Of a DNA stretch of 64,000 nucleotides, positions 51,401 to 62,634 are shown one piece after another. The stretch's first letter is position 1. Each line of letters begins with the position of its first letter. The DNA comes from Strigops habroptila (lineage: Eukaryota; Chordata; Aves; Psittaciformes; Psittacidae): assembly GCF_004027225.2 (NCBI RefSeq), contig NC_044282.2:55880397-55944396 (forward strand). Reading direction: 5' to 3'. The notes below the pieces were generated by a model. That model was given only the letters and a program-made list of their open reading frames with translations. It ran no database searches and was not told the origin of the DNA. Made by a program: the position numbers and the translations under genes.

Positions 51401-53215
51401 GTCCTTTGACCGTTGAGCATCATGGCTCAAACCATGATGCTGGTCCTGCGGAGGAGTGGCCTGTGCTGAGGGAGCTGCACACCACTCCAGGAAGTTGTAT
51501 CGTGTAGCTGAGCTGAGAGGTTGCTTTTTGGCACACAGGCTGGTTGGACTCAAAACTACAGCAGAGACGACTAATGGTGAGCTGAGCTGGACCAGTGGTG
51601 CAGCTGCTTAGGCTGAGAACACTAGAGAGCCCTGGCTAGCCGGCCCTGAGAGAGAAGCAGTTGGGATCAGAGTGGTCTTATTTTTTTAATTATCATGGTT
51701 TCTTTTACAGTCCCAGGCTCTGATTCACCCCTTTGAAAGCTCTCTGGTTCTGCCACTGCAGTACACAACACTTAAGGGAACTCCTGCTCCCCAGTGACAA
51801 GAACATCAATGGTGAACTGAGGGCATGATGTCCTCCTGAGCCAGGCCCACTCTGCCCCCCAGCCCCTGCCTTGGAGTTTTACGATTTTACTAGCCCAAGG
51901 CTTTACTCCAGCAGGAAAAGTGGTCACAAAGACAAACATTTCCTGGTGTGACTCAGTGTGGGAAAGAGCTAGTGCAGGAAGGTGTGCTGGGCTCCAGAGC
52001 CTTTGTGCTGCATGGACTGGCAATAGTTTTTACTTCTGTTTGTTTAAAAGCGAAAAGCCATCAGCCACGACAGAGACAGCATATGGTGTCACCTGTCCTC
52101 CAGCTGATCGCAGCGGCAAGCACAGCCATCAGGAGGTACCATCTGCAAAGGATGTTACATCTTCTGCCAGAGCAAGGCGGAACAGGCCAGGTCTTCTGGC
52201 AAACTGCAGTAAACTCCTTGTCTCAAACACGTCATTCTGAAGTAGTTATTCAGCAGCCAAAGAAAGGCTTGAGACGCTGCTCCTGTTATTTCCAGCTCCT
52301 CTTCATGCTCTACAGGCCAAACCCTACTATTTTAGGAGGTTTAACTTAGACTCAGCTTTACAAAGACAGTGCTGATGTCCTCTGGTTTATATAGTGAGAG
52401 TCTTCTCACCAGTTCACCTCCTTTAATAAAAAGGAGATATTTTTTTTTAACAGAAGTTAGAAAAAGGTCTGGTAGGCTCCTCTTCTGTGCAGTGCAGGCT
52501 CTGCATGTTATCCCCAGCTCTGAGGCTGCTGTATTTCATATTACAGGAAGTGTGCTGTTGGCACTGGGCAGAGGGAATGGCAGAGCTTGCACAATGTTAG
52601 CTGCAGCTGTTGCAATTTTTTGTGAAGCTGAAAGACCTCACGTTGAGATTTAAGAACAAACCCTCTCTTGAATGAGAAGGAGGTGCTCCTGGCTATGTGC
52701 CTCGTCAGCAGTTATGTGCAGAACAGTGGCTTAGAAAGCGCTGATAAGGAAATAAAGGTTTGGTTTTGTTTGTTCCAATCTTTATCAGAACTCCTATAGT
52801 GAATGTCTTGCAAAATATTATTTGCAAACTAATGTCAGGCTACTAATAAGGTTTCAAAGGACGTTCCCCTGGAGGCAGTGTACAAGCAGTAAATCAAACT
52901 AACATACATATGAGTGTTCAGAGAAGGCAGGAATAATGAGGGGAGAGGAGGTGGATGTGTTTTGTACAAAACAGCACTTTTCGGAGAGGCAGTGCTGACA
53001 CCACGTGCTGTCAGTGCCCTGCAGACGGGTTTCTCTCCTGTTCCAGTGCGGTGTGTGACTGCACAGCAGCTCCGGGGTCGAAGCCTGAGAAGAGAATTCC
53101 TCAAGGCTTGTACAAGAAGCTTCAAACTCCCACTGTAGAGACACAGACTCCCAAGAGATGCCAAGATTTAGTTTTATTTAGGATTAGAAATACTGAACCA
53201 CAGAAAACTTGTTAA
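45460..53215 (+). CDS. FAM228B: FAM228 family protein (FAM228A/B-like), N-terminus not found
   Basis: A conserved vertebrate family of unknown function, placed between TP53I3 and ITSN2 as in human. Whether this is FAM228A or FAM228B is not resolved; the symbol is tentative. Firm exons: 45460-45534, 46218-46415, 49455-49532, 50378-50465 and 50569-50710. Probable: 51539-51576. Tentative: 52051-52135 and 53047-53215 (stop 53213-53215). Phases agree throughout; the sum is 870 nt (~289 aa). The core reads ENYFVR|EVDRYLRHNEFLDL, KKEMLYKKWLEDVSEPLLQK, then GYVILDAYDPSEYDPFF, VSTPTLQDPLLRDIQRKL and LPLLPLSRQHTDALEWLK, highly charged and partly coiled-coil-like, with no signal peptide or membrane segment. 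Exons 6 plus 7 add 123 nt and could be skipped together in frame. It converges on ITSN2. The start codon lies in an unseen upstream exon. Confidence 0.88.
47265..47825. repeat. Long pyrimidine-rich tract in FAM228 intron
   Basis: About 560 bp dominated by C and T on the plus strand (CTTCC, TCTCC and TTCCTC blocks) with few purines, between the exons ending at 46415 and starting at 49455. Stop-free frames of 106 and 153 codons here (Ser/Leu/Phe/Pro-rich) come from composition, not from a gene. Confidence 0.8.
51003..51385 (-). mobile_element. CR1 LINE fragment (different subfamily) in FAM228 intron
   Basis: A reverse-complement CR1: TCACAGACTGGCAGAGGTTG, GGGTCATCTTGTCCAACCCC, CAGCTTTTGAATATCTCCAA, GGCAGCCTGTACCAGTGCTC and CCTTCTCTTCTCCATGCTGG. 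It differs from the TGCCATGGGCAGGGACACCT-type copies, so it is another CR1 subfamily. It lies between FAM228 exons 5 and 6. Confidence 0.9.
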
Positions 53216-53541
53216 AAGAAACAGAGGTCAACTCAGCCCCGTAAGAGGAGGGTGCACAGGCAGCAATCGGGTGTGAAACTGTCAGACATCAGGAGGTGCT
53301 GCTGTCCCCATGGAAGACAAGGGCCCACGTTGCTCAGAATTCCACGCTGTGCTTTTCCAACAATGCAGTTTAAGGAGGCAGTAAAATGGTTACAATGTAT
53401 CAAACCCTTTATAAACAAACTCTTCTTTTGTTTAACCATCCCTGATTTTGATGCCAAGAGGAAGTTTTTGCTTTCAACCAACCTCGTTTTACAGATTCAT
53501 ACTGGGGTGCCAGTTCCCCCGAGCAAACCCTTTCAACTTGT

Positions 53542-53671
53542 AATAAACTTTCCTTGAATTTAATCCTCTAAGTTTTTTCTCATTATTATTTCACATTCCC
53601 CTGTAAAATAAAATATACTTTTTAAAAATCACTGCATCAATAAACATCTGTAGACAAATTACATTAATAAA
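53542..53671 (+). terminator. Cluster of candidate poly(A) signals for FAM228
   Basis: Four plus-strand AATAAA hexamers at 53542-53547, 53607-53612, 53639-53644 and 53666-53671, 330-455 bp after the proposed FAM228 stop. Any of them could end the transcript. The ITSN2 3' UTR comes from the other side, so the two 3' ends may overlap. Confidence 0.55.
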
Positions 53672-54482
53672 CTTATATTTTACTCTCTATATACATGTTG
53701 GCAATGTCAAAGCTTCAAGATTCACTTGGAGGTCTGCAAGACCAAGGAAATGTACACAAATAACTTACATTTAGGAAAAAAAAACCAAATGCTGAAGAGT
53801 ATTTTGCCACATTACTGTGGGTCACAGTATTTAAAATATCTTTTTTTCTAGTTATTCTTCACAACCACATTGTCTCAGCAGAGAATGAGGAATCGAACTG
53901 AAGCAGAAAGAAAAATCAAGTAGCAGTTACTGATTTCAGTGCAGAACTAAGTCAAGTAAGGAACTACACTTGATTCTTAAAGAATATACAATATATCAGA
54001 GACTTCTCCAGTGCTAAGGCTTCTTCTGCATTTAATCTTTAAAACTATCATCCTGAGATGGGAAGATTCCAGTGGATATCACTTTGCAGATTTCAAATGG
54101 AATGATTCTAGTGCTGAGCTGAAACCATTCCTCAGTCTGTATGTCAGACTAAGTGGTAAAATATACATGCGTCTTGATGCCACATTTCTAGTGAATACTT
54201 CTTATGGCCCTGAAAATGGAAACATTGGCATCCAAACCCAAGATATTCCAACATAATAAAAAGGCACTGAGCTATAGAACTGTATATACAGTAACATTTG
54301 TGTTTGCATAGATCAACAACAACTTTGAATGCTGCAAGGAGCTAAATGCAACCAGGAACTAAGAGGACATATGGAAGCAGCAGGAATTTTGCTTAATAAC
54401 CAGCGTGGGGCAAGGCATCTTTTACAGAAAAGCTGTGGAGGCTGCCAGCGTCAGCTGTCCTTCATAAATTAAAAAAGTGTTC

Positions 54483-57400
54483 TTAGAGGAGTGTTTTCTG
54501 GTCAAAGAGCTGCAGGTCGAAACGGACCCACACTTCACCTGTTGGAACTTCGTGCAGCAGTAAGTGTTTAGTCGTGGGGCCTTTGCTTTCTTGTTCTGTT
54601 CTGATTTTTGCTACTGGAACTTCAGTGCGACCCAAAAAATCTGTTGGGCAAGCAAAGAAGAAATTTCATTAAGCAAAGATGTTCAGCTTAGAAAATCTGA
54701 AAGCGTCAGGTTAAGTAGCAATGTTGTGTAGTGTATATTCAGTTCCAGAGCACTGAGTAGCCCTCAGCCCTGTGTGGATCAGCCAGGTCTTTTAATACAG
54801 AATTAGGATGGAAAATATGCCTTTATGTCATGGTTTGATCTTAGGCCTTTAAAAACACAGTTCCCTTTCAGAAAGACAATTTCAAATGTTCTCCAATCTT
54901 AGAGCTGGAAGGTCAGAGATGAAGTGATGGAACCTGTTTACAAGTCAGCTGTGGTGCTACAAACACAGCTAAAACCCATCAACTATATTGGCTGAGCCAA
55001 CTTTTAGTTAGGCCCATAAATTGTTCTTTTCACAAGAACAATGACCTTAAACAATTACTGCCACTGGTAGGTTCACAGTCCTATTCATAAATTATAAACC
55101 CTCTTTTGTGGCCATTTCATCTTGGGGAGGGGGTGCGTGTGTGCATTAAAAGGTTTACCAAGAACTGAAAAAACTACAGCCTTGGCTGTCCGATGGGGAG
55201 AAGCAGCCTAGCAAAGTCGTGTTACCTCACAGGAGAAAAGACTGAGCTGTAGTTACACGTTGGGTATCTCACGTCAAGGCAGGACCTTGCAAATCTGCAA
55301 TAACCAACTGTGTGTCAAAGCTCTGATAAAGCACATAACCTTTTAAAGAGTACTAGAAGCAACTGACTGCCGAAAACGTGTTCAAGCAAAAAAAGAAAGC
55401 TTATCAAGCTCTTGCTGTGTAAATGTAACCTAGCACCTTCTTTCTGGGCACCTACAGTGAGAGAGAAAAACTTCTGCTTTCAATTTCTTTGTCTTCCCAG
55501 TCTCACATAAATAATTCTGTGTCCAATACAAAAGTGGGATCAGACTTGCTTGCCCAGAGCTGTTGGCTCTGGAAGGCTACTGAACCTCTGAGGAAGGAGG
55601 TGGTGTTTTTACACAACATTTCTCAGGAAGCAATCACAAAGGCTCTTGGAACTGCTGGCGAGGAACTGCGTACCCCAAGGCACAAAAAGGCATTCCCTTC
55701 CTGAAACAAATGTCCACACTTACCATCGGGTGAGAACTGATCCCTGTCAAACATGGTGATACACAGGACATCCTGATAAAGATCCTTGATGAAGAACTGG
55801 CAGTTGAAGTTCCACTTGGGGTTCAAGGTGTCTTGCAGGGTCCTTGTAGTGTAGCTCTGAGAGCCCATGCTGATTTCACAGTATGGGTTGCTCTTCCCTA
55901 GACACAGAACAAATCGTGAAACACGTTTGTGGTATAGAAACCCCCCTCCCCATCTGGAGACTGCTTGGACACACATCAATCAATATTGCTGTCTAGTAGA
56001 CATGAGGCAGTCCTGGGTTCAGCTGTAGCAGTTATTTTTCTCCTTAGTAGCTGGTGCAGTGCTGTGTTTTTAACTTTCAGTCCGAAAACAACGCTGATAA
56101 CACTGATGTTTTCAGTTGTTGCTAAGTAATGTTTACTCCAACCAAGGACTTTCTCAGTCTCGTGCTCTGCCAGGGAGGAGGGGAAGCTGGGAGGAAGCAG
56201 AGGCAGGACACCTGACCCAAACTAGCCAAAGGGGTATTCCATACCATGGCACTTCATGCCCAGTATATAAACTGGGGGGAGTTACCCGGAAGGCCCAGAT
56301 CACTGCTCGGGTCGGGCTGGGTATCGGTCGGCGGGTGGTGAGCAATTGTATCCTCTCCCCTTGTTATTTCCCTTATCATTATCATTGGTGGTAGCAGTAG
56401 TGGTTTTGTATTATACCTTAGTTATTGGACTGTTCTTATCTCAACCCGTGGGAGTTACATTCTTCCGATTCTCCTCCCCATCTCTCCGGGAGCGGGGGAG
56501 GACGAAGCGGGGGAGTGAGTGAGCGGCTGCGTGGTTCTGAGTTACCGGCTGGGCTCAAACCACGACAGGCAGGCAACCCCTACATCCTACAGCAGCACAG
56601 AGCTGGCTCCTCACTCACTCCTCTGAAGCTAAATAATGGCTAGATTGTTCAGAAGCTGTAGCAAGCCTTTCCATGCGCTGTAGGAATAAAAGTGATTTGA
56701 CACTATTTCCTTCACTTACCATTGGGCTTACAGGCCTTTAGTTCTGTTGCTTCAATCACATGCACCATCAAACGTCCTATTCCTGAGGTTTTCTGTGAGC
56801 GAGCTGGGAACAAAGTAGTCAGAAATAAATGGATTGGCTGCAACTGTAAAAACTGGCACTAGATCTGAAGAGGGAGATCAGATCCTACACAGACACTGTG
56901 GCACCCTCCCAAAAAGGCCCTGCCCACGTGTCCACATGGGTGAGAGGGAAATACAGAATGTGGTAGGTACCTTGATAAGCCTTTTCACGTTTCTTCTTTT
57001 CAGTTTCAATGTACTGCTCAGATGCTGCTTTGATTTTCTGGACCCAGGCAGTACTGCAAAGAGCAATCCCTATGGTCAGGGTCATACCACAGGCAGGAAA
57101 TTCTTTTGTATCAGCAACTCTGCCCCGATCTCTTTTGACACTTTTCTCCCTGCACTGGGTTTCAGAGGCATCACGAATCAAGCTAGTTCAAGGACTAAAG
57201 TCATGGAGATTTTGGATTTAAATGAAATGAATGGAAGTGGAGCTGCTGGTTTATTGAAGCCTGCTGGGTCACATTAAAGACTGACCAGGACTGGGGAAGA
57301 ATCCTATGGGATGCTGGACTTTGCAGCCCTAAACTAGTCTTCTGTACAACTGTAACATCAAGGAGCAGTAGATGTGACTGGAATCCATTGCACAAGCAGA

Positions 57401-60400
57401 ACAAAAATCAGAGAAAACCTGTAACTCAAATGAGAGTCAAACAAATTTATTTCCTAACCAAGAGACTAAACCCTGTTCTTGAACGCAAAGATCCCCTGTG
57501 TCTGCTCACTGGAAACCCAGCCCATGGCCATGGTCCACAAGTTTCAGCTCAGATCTGCATTCTCACTACTCACCGCTCATTAATGTTGTCAGTTTTAAGT
57601 GTGTAAACTCTGTCAATGTGCGATATGTGGAAAACTGGCTCATCACTTGAAGGGTCTGTGGGCAATTTCACTAGGACTTCATTAAGGAAAACAGGCTGAA
57701 AGAAAAGCAAACATCACTGTGGCAGCATCACCCTGACAATAAATGGAAACCCTACAAGGATGTTTAAATACACTGTTTTACTGCAGGGAAAATGAAAGTT
57801 GTAGGACACAGGATGAACAATCAGATCACCATGTAAAGGATGTGAGAAGAGACTGACAGAAAAACTACTCAGGTGATGCACTCCATTCTGCCTTCCTAGA
57901 TGGAGAGCTTTGTGAAAGGGGCAGGACTGCGTAAGCAGAGCTGCAGTGTGGTGGTTGGAAATCCTGGAATCTCTCAGGTTCCCTGTTGGAAAGCAGCCCT
58001 GATACTTAAACTTATCTCCACAGCTTCAGAGTCTGGAGAACACGTGCTGTGTTGACACAGAAATGAAAGTTCTGCACCTTTTACTAGTTTCTAAAAAAGG
58101 ACAGGTATTTTCTTGTGCACCTTGTGCAAACTTAAGTCAAGGTTCCTGCTTCTGAACCCAGCTGCTCAGGCACGATGCTATTTCTGCCCTTTCACCCCAA
58201 AATGGATGGAAGTGTTTATTAAACTAGGACATAGCAGCCTATCCTTTGCCAGGGACTAAGCCAATGGCATGCATGCCCGTAGGACAGCAAATGCTCAGAC
58301 GGGGCCAGGCGGCTAATCCCAGCAGGGAGAACAGCATTCCTCATCAGAATGCCAGGTCTCACTGTATCAACATGACCACCTTGATTCACTCACCATTTTG
58401 TACATTTTGAACTGGGAGTTGGACTTGGGGCTGAACAGTTTATCGGAGCCAGAAGATACAAATTGTTTAACCATGTAGGTGAGCAGGAGGAAGTCATTGA
58501 AAAGGAAGCCGTACAGCTCCTTACTGCTCTTGGCCTTGTACAGCTTGCCACTGTGCAGGAGTTTCCGTGGTCCCAAGCAGTTAGTGAGGGAGTTGAACAC
58601 AGGTTGCTAGGAGAGATAAAACCCATTAGCAGCAGCAAGTTAATGCAGAGATCGGTTCCTGCTCCTCTTCACAGCAGAGGTTGCTCAAGCTGCTCAAAAT
58701 GCTCTTCTGTTTTGTTTAATGAGTTTAGTTACAAATAAGAAAAGGGAAACTGTCTTACATCTGCCATGGTAGCAGCACTACTCCAAACTTAAAGCAGTTT
58801 AAGCTTCCCCAACACCACACGTAGAGGTCTGACTGGATGAAGGCATTTACCTCATGGCACTTTTCCATTGTCCAGAAGTTGTGTTTAAGAAGAGCCTGCA
58901 GTCAGGTCACCTCTTACAGCTGCATGATTAGGTGATGGAACTAGGACAGACCTTCTGGTCCTGTCAAGCCCTGGTTCCTTATGCAGCCAGTGAAGAACTG
59001 TCACAACACCTCATTTTGAAAGGTACAGAGCCTGAACCCCACATATCTTTGAGGATCTGGCATTGAGGGCTTCTGAGACTTTTCTGCATGAAGGAAATCC
59101 CTGGGAAACACATACTATGTGAAATTCCACCTAGTAACACCTGACTCGCCACAAACAGAACTTCAGAGATCAGTTATTTCTGTTCCTTTAATGGTTTTAA
59201 TGGTATTAGTTTTAAGCTGATAATCAGGATTTGTCCACTGCTAAAATCTTACAAACCCGAGAGCTCATCACATTCTGGCTGTGAGCAGAATCTAGTAACA
59301 GCTTCTCTGCCAAGAGCTCACCAGTGGATCACACTCCAACAGGAGATGTGAGAAGGGCTCCCATTCCCTCCCCAGCCTGCCTGAACTGACTCAGAAGTGT
59401 CTCTGCCATACAGCACATCAACGCAGCTACCTCAGCAAGGCCTTCACACTGGACATGGGACTGAATCCATTCCAGCCTGTCCGAGTTCTCCTTCTCGCGC
59501 ACCCCTTCGTTAACTTGAGAGCACAGCTCCTCCGCACGCTCCAAGGCAAGCTTGAGGTTACTGTGATCCGGGTGATTTTCTGGAGTGTTCTCTAGAATCT
59601 GGTATGGATCAAAAGGGGAGAAAGCAAGATAAAAGCAGAGGTAAGCACAAGTAATAGTTCTCCGTGCTCTCAGAAATCCCCATAAAGGGACAAGGCTTTT
59701 TTTTCCACTTTTGCTATTGAGATCAAACTCAAAAGCATTCACCCATAAAGCCTTGCTTAGGGTACTCACACTCTTTATGAGCAGAGGGTAGCGGGTTATT
59801 CTTTGCATAGGTTTCAGGAGGAAACTGGAGAGGGGCATTCCTTTGCAGCGAGGGTCCAAGGCAAGTTTCTATGGTGCAACCCAGAGATTTAACAGAGACA
59901 TTGCATTACTCATCCAGAAACAGCTGCCTCACCACACTAAAAACTGTCTGATCAGATTCATTTTTCCAGGCATTCCAAGAAATCTCAGGTTTTTCAGTAA
60001 GCAAACAATAGTCATATCTAGAACAAACAGGAAAGCTGTCATTGTACCTGGACGCTTTGCCAGCATAAGCCGTAGCGTCATTGTTCATGCAGAATCCCCA
60101 CATTCAAAACTGTTCCAGCTTTTATTTTGGCATTACAGGCTCCACGCAGGTTGGAAACAAAGCAAAGCCATGAAAGAAACAAATGACTGATGTCAATAGT
60201 TCTGGCATCTCCGATTTCATGGCCTCAAAGCCACTGCATCAGCTGCAGCATGGCAGCGATTCCTTACTTATTCCTGCTGTGTGCCTGCCTGTGATGCTCA
60301 TGGCACACCCCTGGCCACAGCTACAGCCCCACTGTTCAGACACACTGAATTCCAAGTGCATTCAGAACAACTGCTTTTTATTTCAGCTCCACAAACTCTT

Positions 60401-62634
60401 ACCCCTTCTGTCAGCATGAATTTTTGGGAAAGTGCAGATACTGGGCACCATAGGTTTGTGCGGTTAGTAACAAGCAATGGAATGGGAAATAGAGAAATAA
60501 ATTAGCTAGAAAGACAGGTATATAAATAAAAAGCACACACAGTGTTAACCATGGTCATCATATAAATACACCTTGGCAGGTTCTCAGCTGTTTTTACAAA
60601 CTTTTACTCTTCTAGGTTATTTTGCTCCAGCCAATGCTGGTTAGACAGGCTCCTGCCATTGAGGAAAGGGGAAGGCACAAGCTACTGAGTAAGATACCTT
60701 TAAGTAGTCTTTGAAATCAGTGTCTTCATCAGTTTTCTGCTGCAGCAGTGAAGCTCCATTAAGCTGGCAGCTGCAGAACCGAATGTAGGCCTGCATGTGA
60801 GAGAGTTCTGCTGCCAAGATGTCCCCGATCATCTGCACTGGCATTTTTTCTCCTCCTGTTTTCTTACGCACTCGCAAGGCTCTGAAGAGGAAAGAAATCA
60901 CCATCCAACTTTGCTGCCAAGTCTGCGAGGCCTAAATCAAGATCCTTACAACATCCACCTCTGAAAGGATGCGAGCCAGTGAGGTGAGTTCCCTCCCAGA
61001 GCACGGGCGCTTCCAGGCAGTGCTGGGTCCAGCCTGGACCCCCCAGGCAGTCACCGGCACAGCCCACTGAGCTGAACGATCCGCCCGATGGGGTCTGTGG
61101 GATCGAGACGCTGTTTCTGACACAACTGGCATCAATCTCTACATTCAGCCAGCATCCCATTTCAATGAATTATTAGCCATTTCATCTCTATCTTTAGAGA
61201 ATAGAAGGCTGCTTTGCAGAAAAGGGGGAAGAACGCCGCACATGCACGTGCTTTTGTGTAGGCTCTGTTTCTAAGGTATTACAGCAAATGTGCATCTGTT
61301 CTTGCTGCTTATTCTTTCCCCCTTTCCCCTTCCTCACAACAGCTCCTTCTTTGTGAGGTAATCTGAATGTATTTAGCTGTTCTGAGTACATGCATGCACA
61401 GGAAATAATAGGCAAGGACAGAAATATTTACTGTAAATGCAGAAAACCTCCTGGGGAAAGGAACAAGATAATGAAGATGAAGAGGAAAACATAAAAATGC
61501 AGATATGTACTCACTTCAGTAGCTTTGTATTTGACATGATGAGTTCCTTCCAGTTAACAAAGATCAGCCCCATTTCTCCTTCTGTGAGACAGCCTGAATC
61601 AGCCATCGGTTTTTGGAAAACCTGCAGCCAAAAATCAGAAAGGTGAGCAGTTCTTCAGAGATGAGAGCAGCCCAGTCTCTTGCTTAGCCTAGCAGTGATT
61701 TTGCTTTTTCTGAATGCTCAGTGTCCAACTTCTCCAAAGTTAAAAGCAATTCCTTACTGGCACTTGTGACAGCTGTCGCTATTTTTCCTAAGTGTGTGAT
61801 CTCATTCTGACACTGGCATCAGCATCTGCAAAGCACGGACAAGTGCTGGGACTTGCAGGCCAACTGTTCAGCAAAAGAGTATTCTCTTGATTGTCGAGTC
61901 AATTGCTACACAAATTCCACTTAGGCATCACTCCATCCTCATCCCCAGAGCACTCGTAGTCAAACCCATGTGCAAAACTACGGCTTCTTCCAGGGCCCCC
62001 CAGTGCAGTACCTCTGGGTAGCAGAATTCATGCGTAATTCAGTCTATTTAACACCTTTAACACTTCACCACACAGCTGGTTTATATGGAGAGGTCAAGTC
62101 AGATGCCCAAGGCCACCTAATGCTGGCCAGTTCCTGCCCTGCCTAGTGAGGTGCTCTTGCTTCCAGAAATAAAACTGGAGACGAAGGGAGACAATAAACT
62201 TTCGTGGTGCTTATACGGCTTGTCATGAGCCTATGCAGCTTTGCCAGACACCTCGGCCCAGCCCATCACCTGCACACTGAGCCCGAACAACTAAGAACAG
62301 GACTTGGAATACATGAAGATCCAGGTAAAATGGTGGCTTTCACAACGTGACGTTTTTGCCTGGTGGGCAACCATGTAACATGCACTAGAAAGGCAGATGC
62401 TCACACACCTTTCTTCCTCAAGCCTTTCACAATCCATAAGAATCCCTTCATTGTTTTCAGCAGGACAAGGTGGTTTTTTTCCAAATGCATTTTCACATCC
62501 AAGACATCTCACCTCTAAGACAAGCTGAAGATCATCCATATACCTTTCTTCTGTCTGAATGAGCTCATGAATGTAGCCCTGCCTTTTCCTCTCCATTGGT
62601 TGCATAGTGTCAAGGCTCTGGAGATCAGCACACC
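54483..62634 (-). CDS. ITSN2: ITSN2 (intersectin-2), C-terminal eleven exons: DH-PH-C2
   Basis: An endocytic scaffold whose long isoform is a CDC42 guanine nucleotide exchange factor. Minus-strand exons: 62513-62634, 61515-61621, 60698-60881, 59770-59868, 59431-59598, 58394-58606, 57574-57695, 56971-57053, 56720-56803, 55724-55897 and 54483-54640 (stop 54483-54485). All are GT-AG and all phases agree, giving ~503 residues. DH domain: [77 protein letters not shown] domain: [67 protein letters not shown]2 domain: [85 protein letters not shown]. The TYMVKQF and [10 protein letters not shown] wording favours ITSN2 over ITSN1. EH, coiled-coil and SH3 exons lie beyond 64 kb, so the gene is partial here. 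Confidence 0.98.
56011..56567 (+). mobile_element. Solo LTR (copy 2), antisense in an ITSN2 intron
   Basis: About 557 bp, closely similar along its whole length to the LTR at 34050-34619, ending CACGACA. It starts TCCTGGGTTCAGC, so the terminal TG appears lost. With that start, the flanks are perfect 5-bp direct repeats GGCAG (56006-56010 and 56568-56572). A TATA-like TATAAA is at 56266-56271. No internal retroviral sequence is present. It sits between ITSN2 exons 55724-55897 and 56720-56803, opposite to the gene's direction. Confidence 0.92.

Noticed and set aside
34050-56567. The two LTRs as the ends of one giant provirus
   Set aside because: Each has its own different 5-bp target duplication, and host genes rather than retroviral genes lie between them.
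59329-59859. 176-codon continuous minus-strand frame over two ITSN2 exons
   Set aside because: Two real exons (59770-59868 and 59431-59598) happen to be joined by a short intron without stops. Splice sites and homology place the intron at 59599-59769.
62291-62605. Minus-strand frame extending the ITSN2 exon below 62513
   Set aside because: The extension past the GTGAGA donor has no ITSN2 similarity, and the next exon ([10 protein letters not shown]...) at 61621 continues the known protein.
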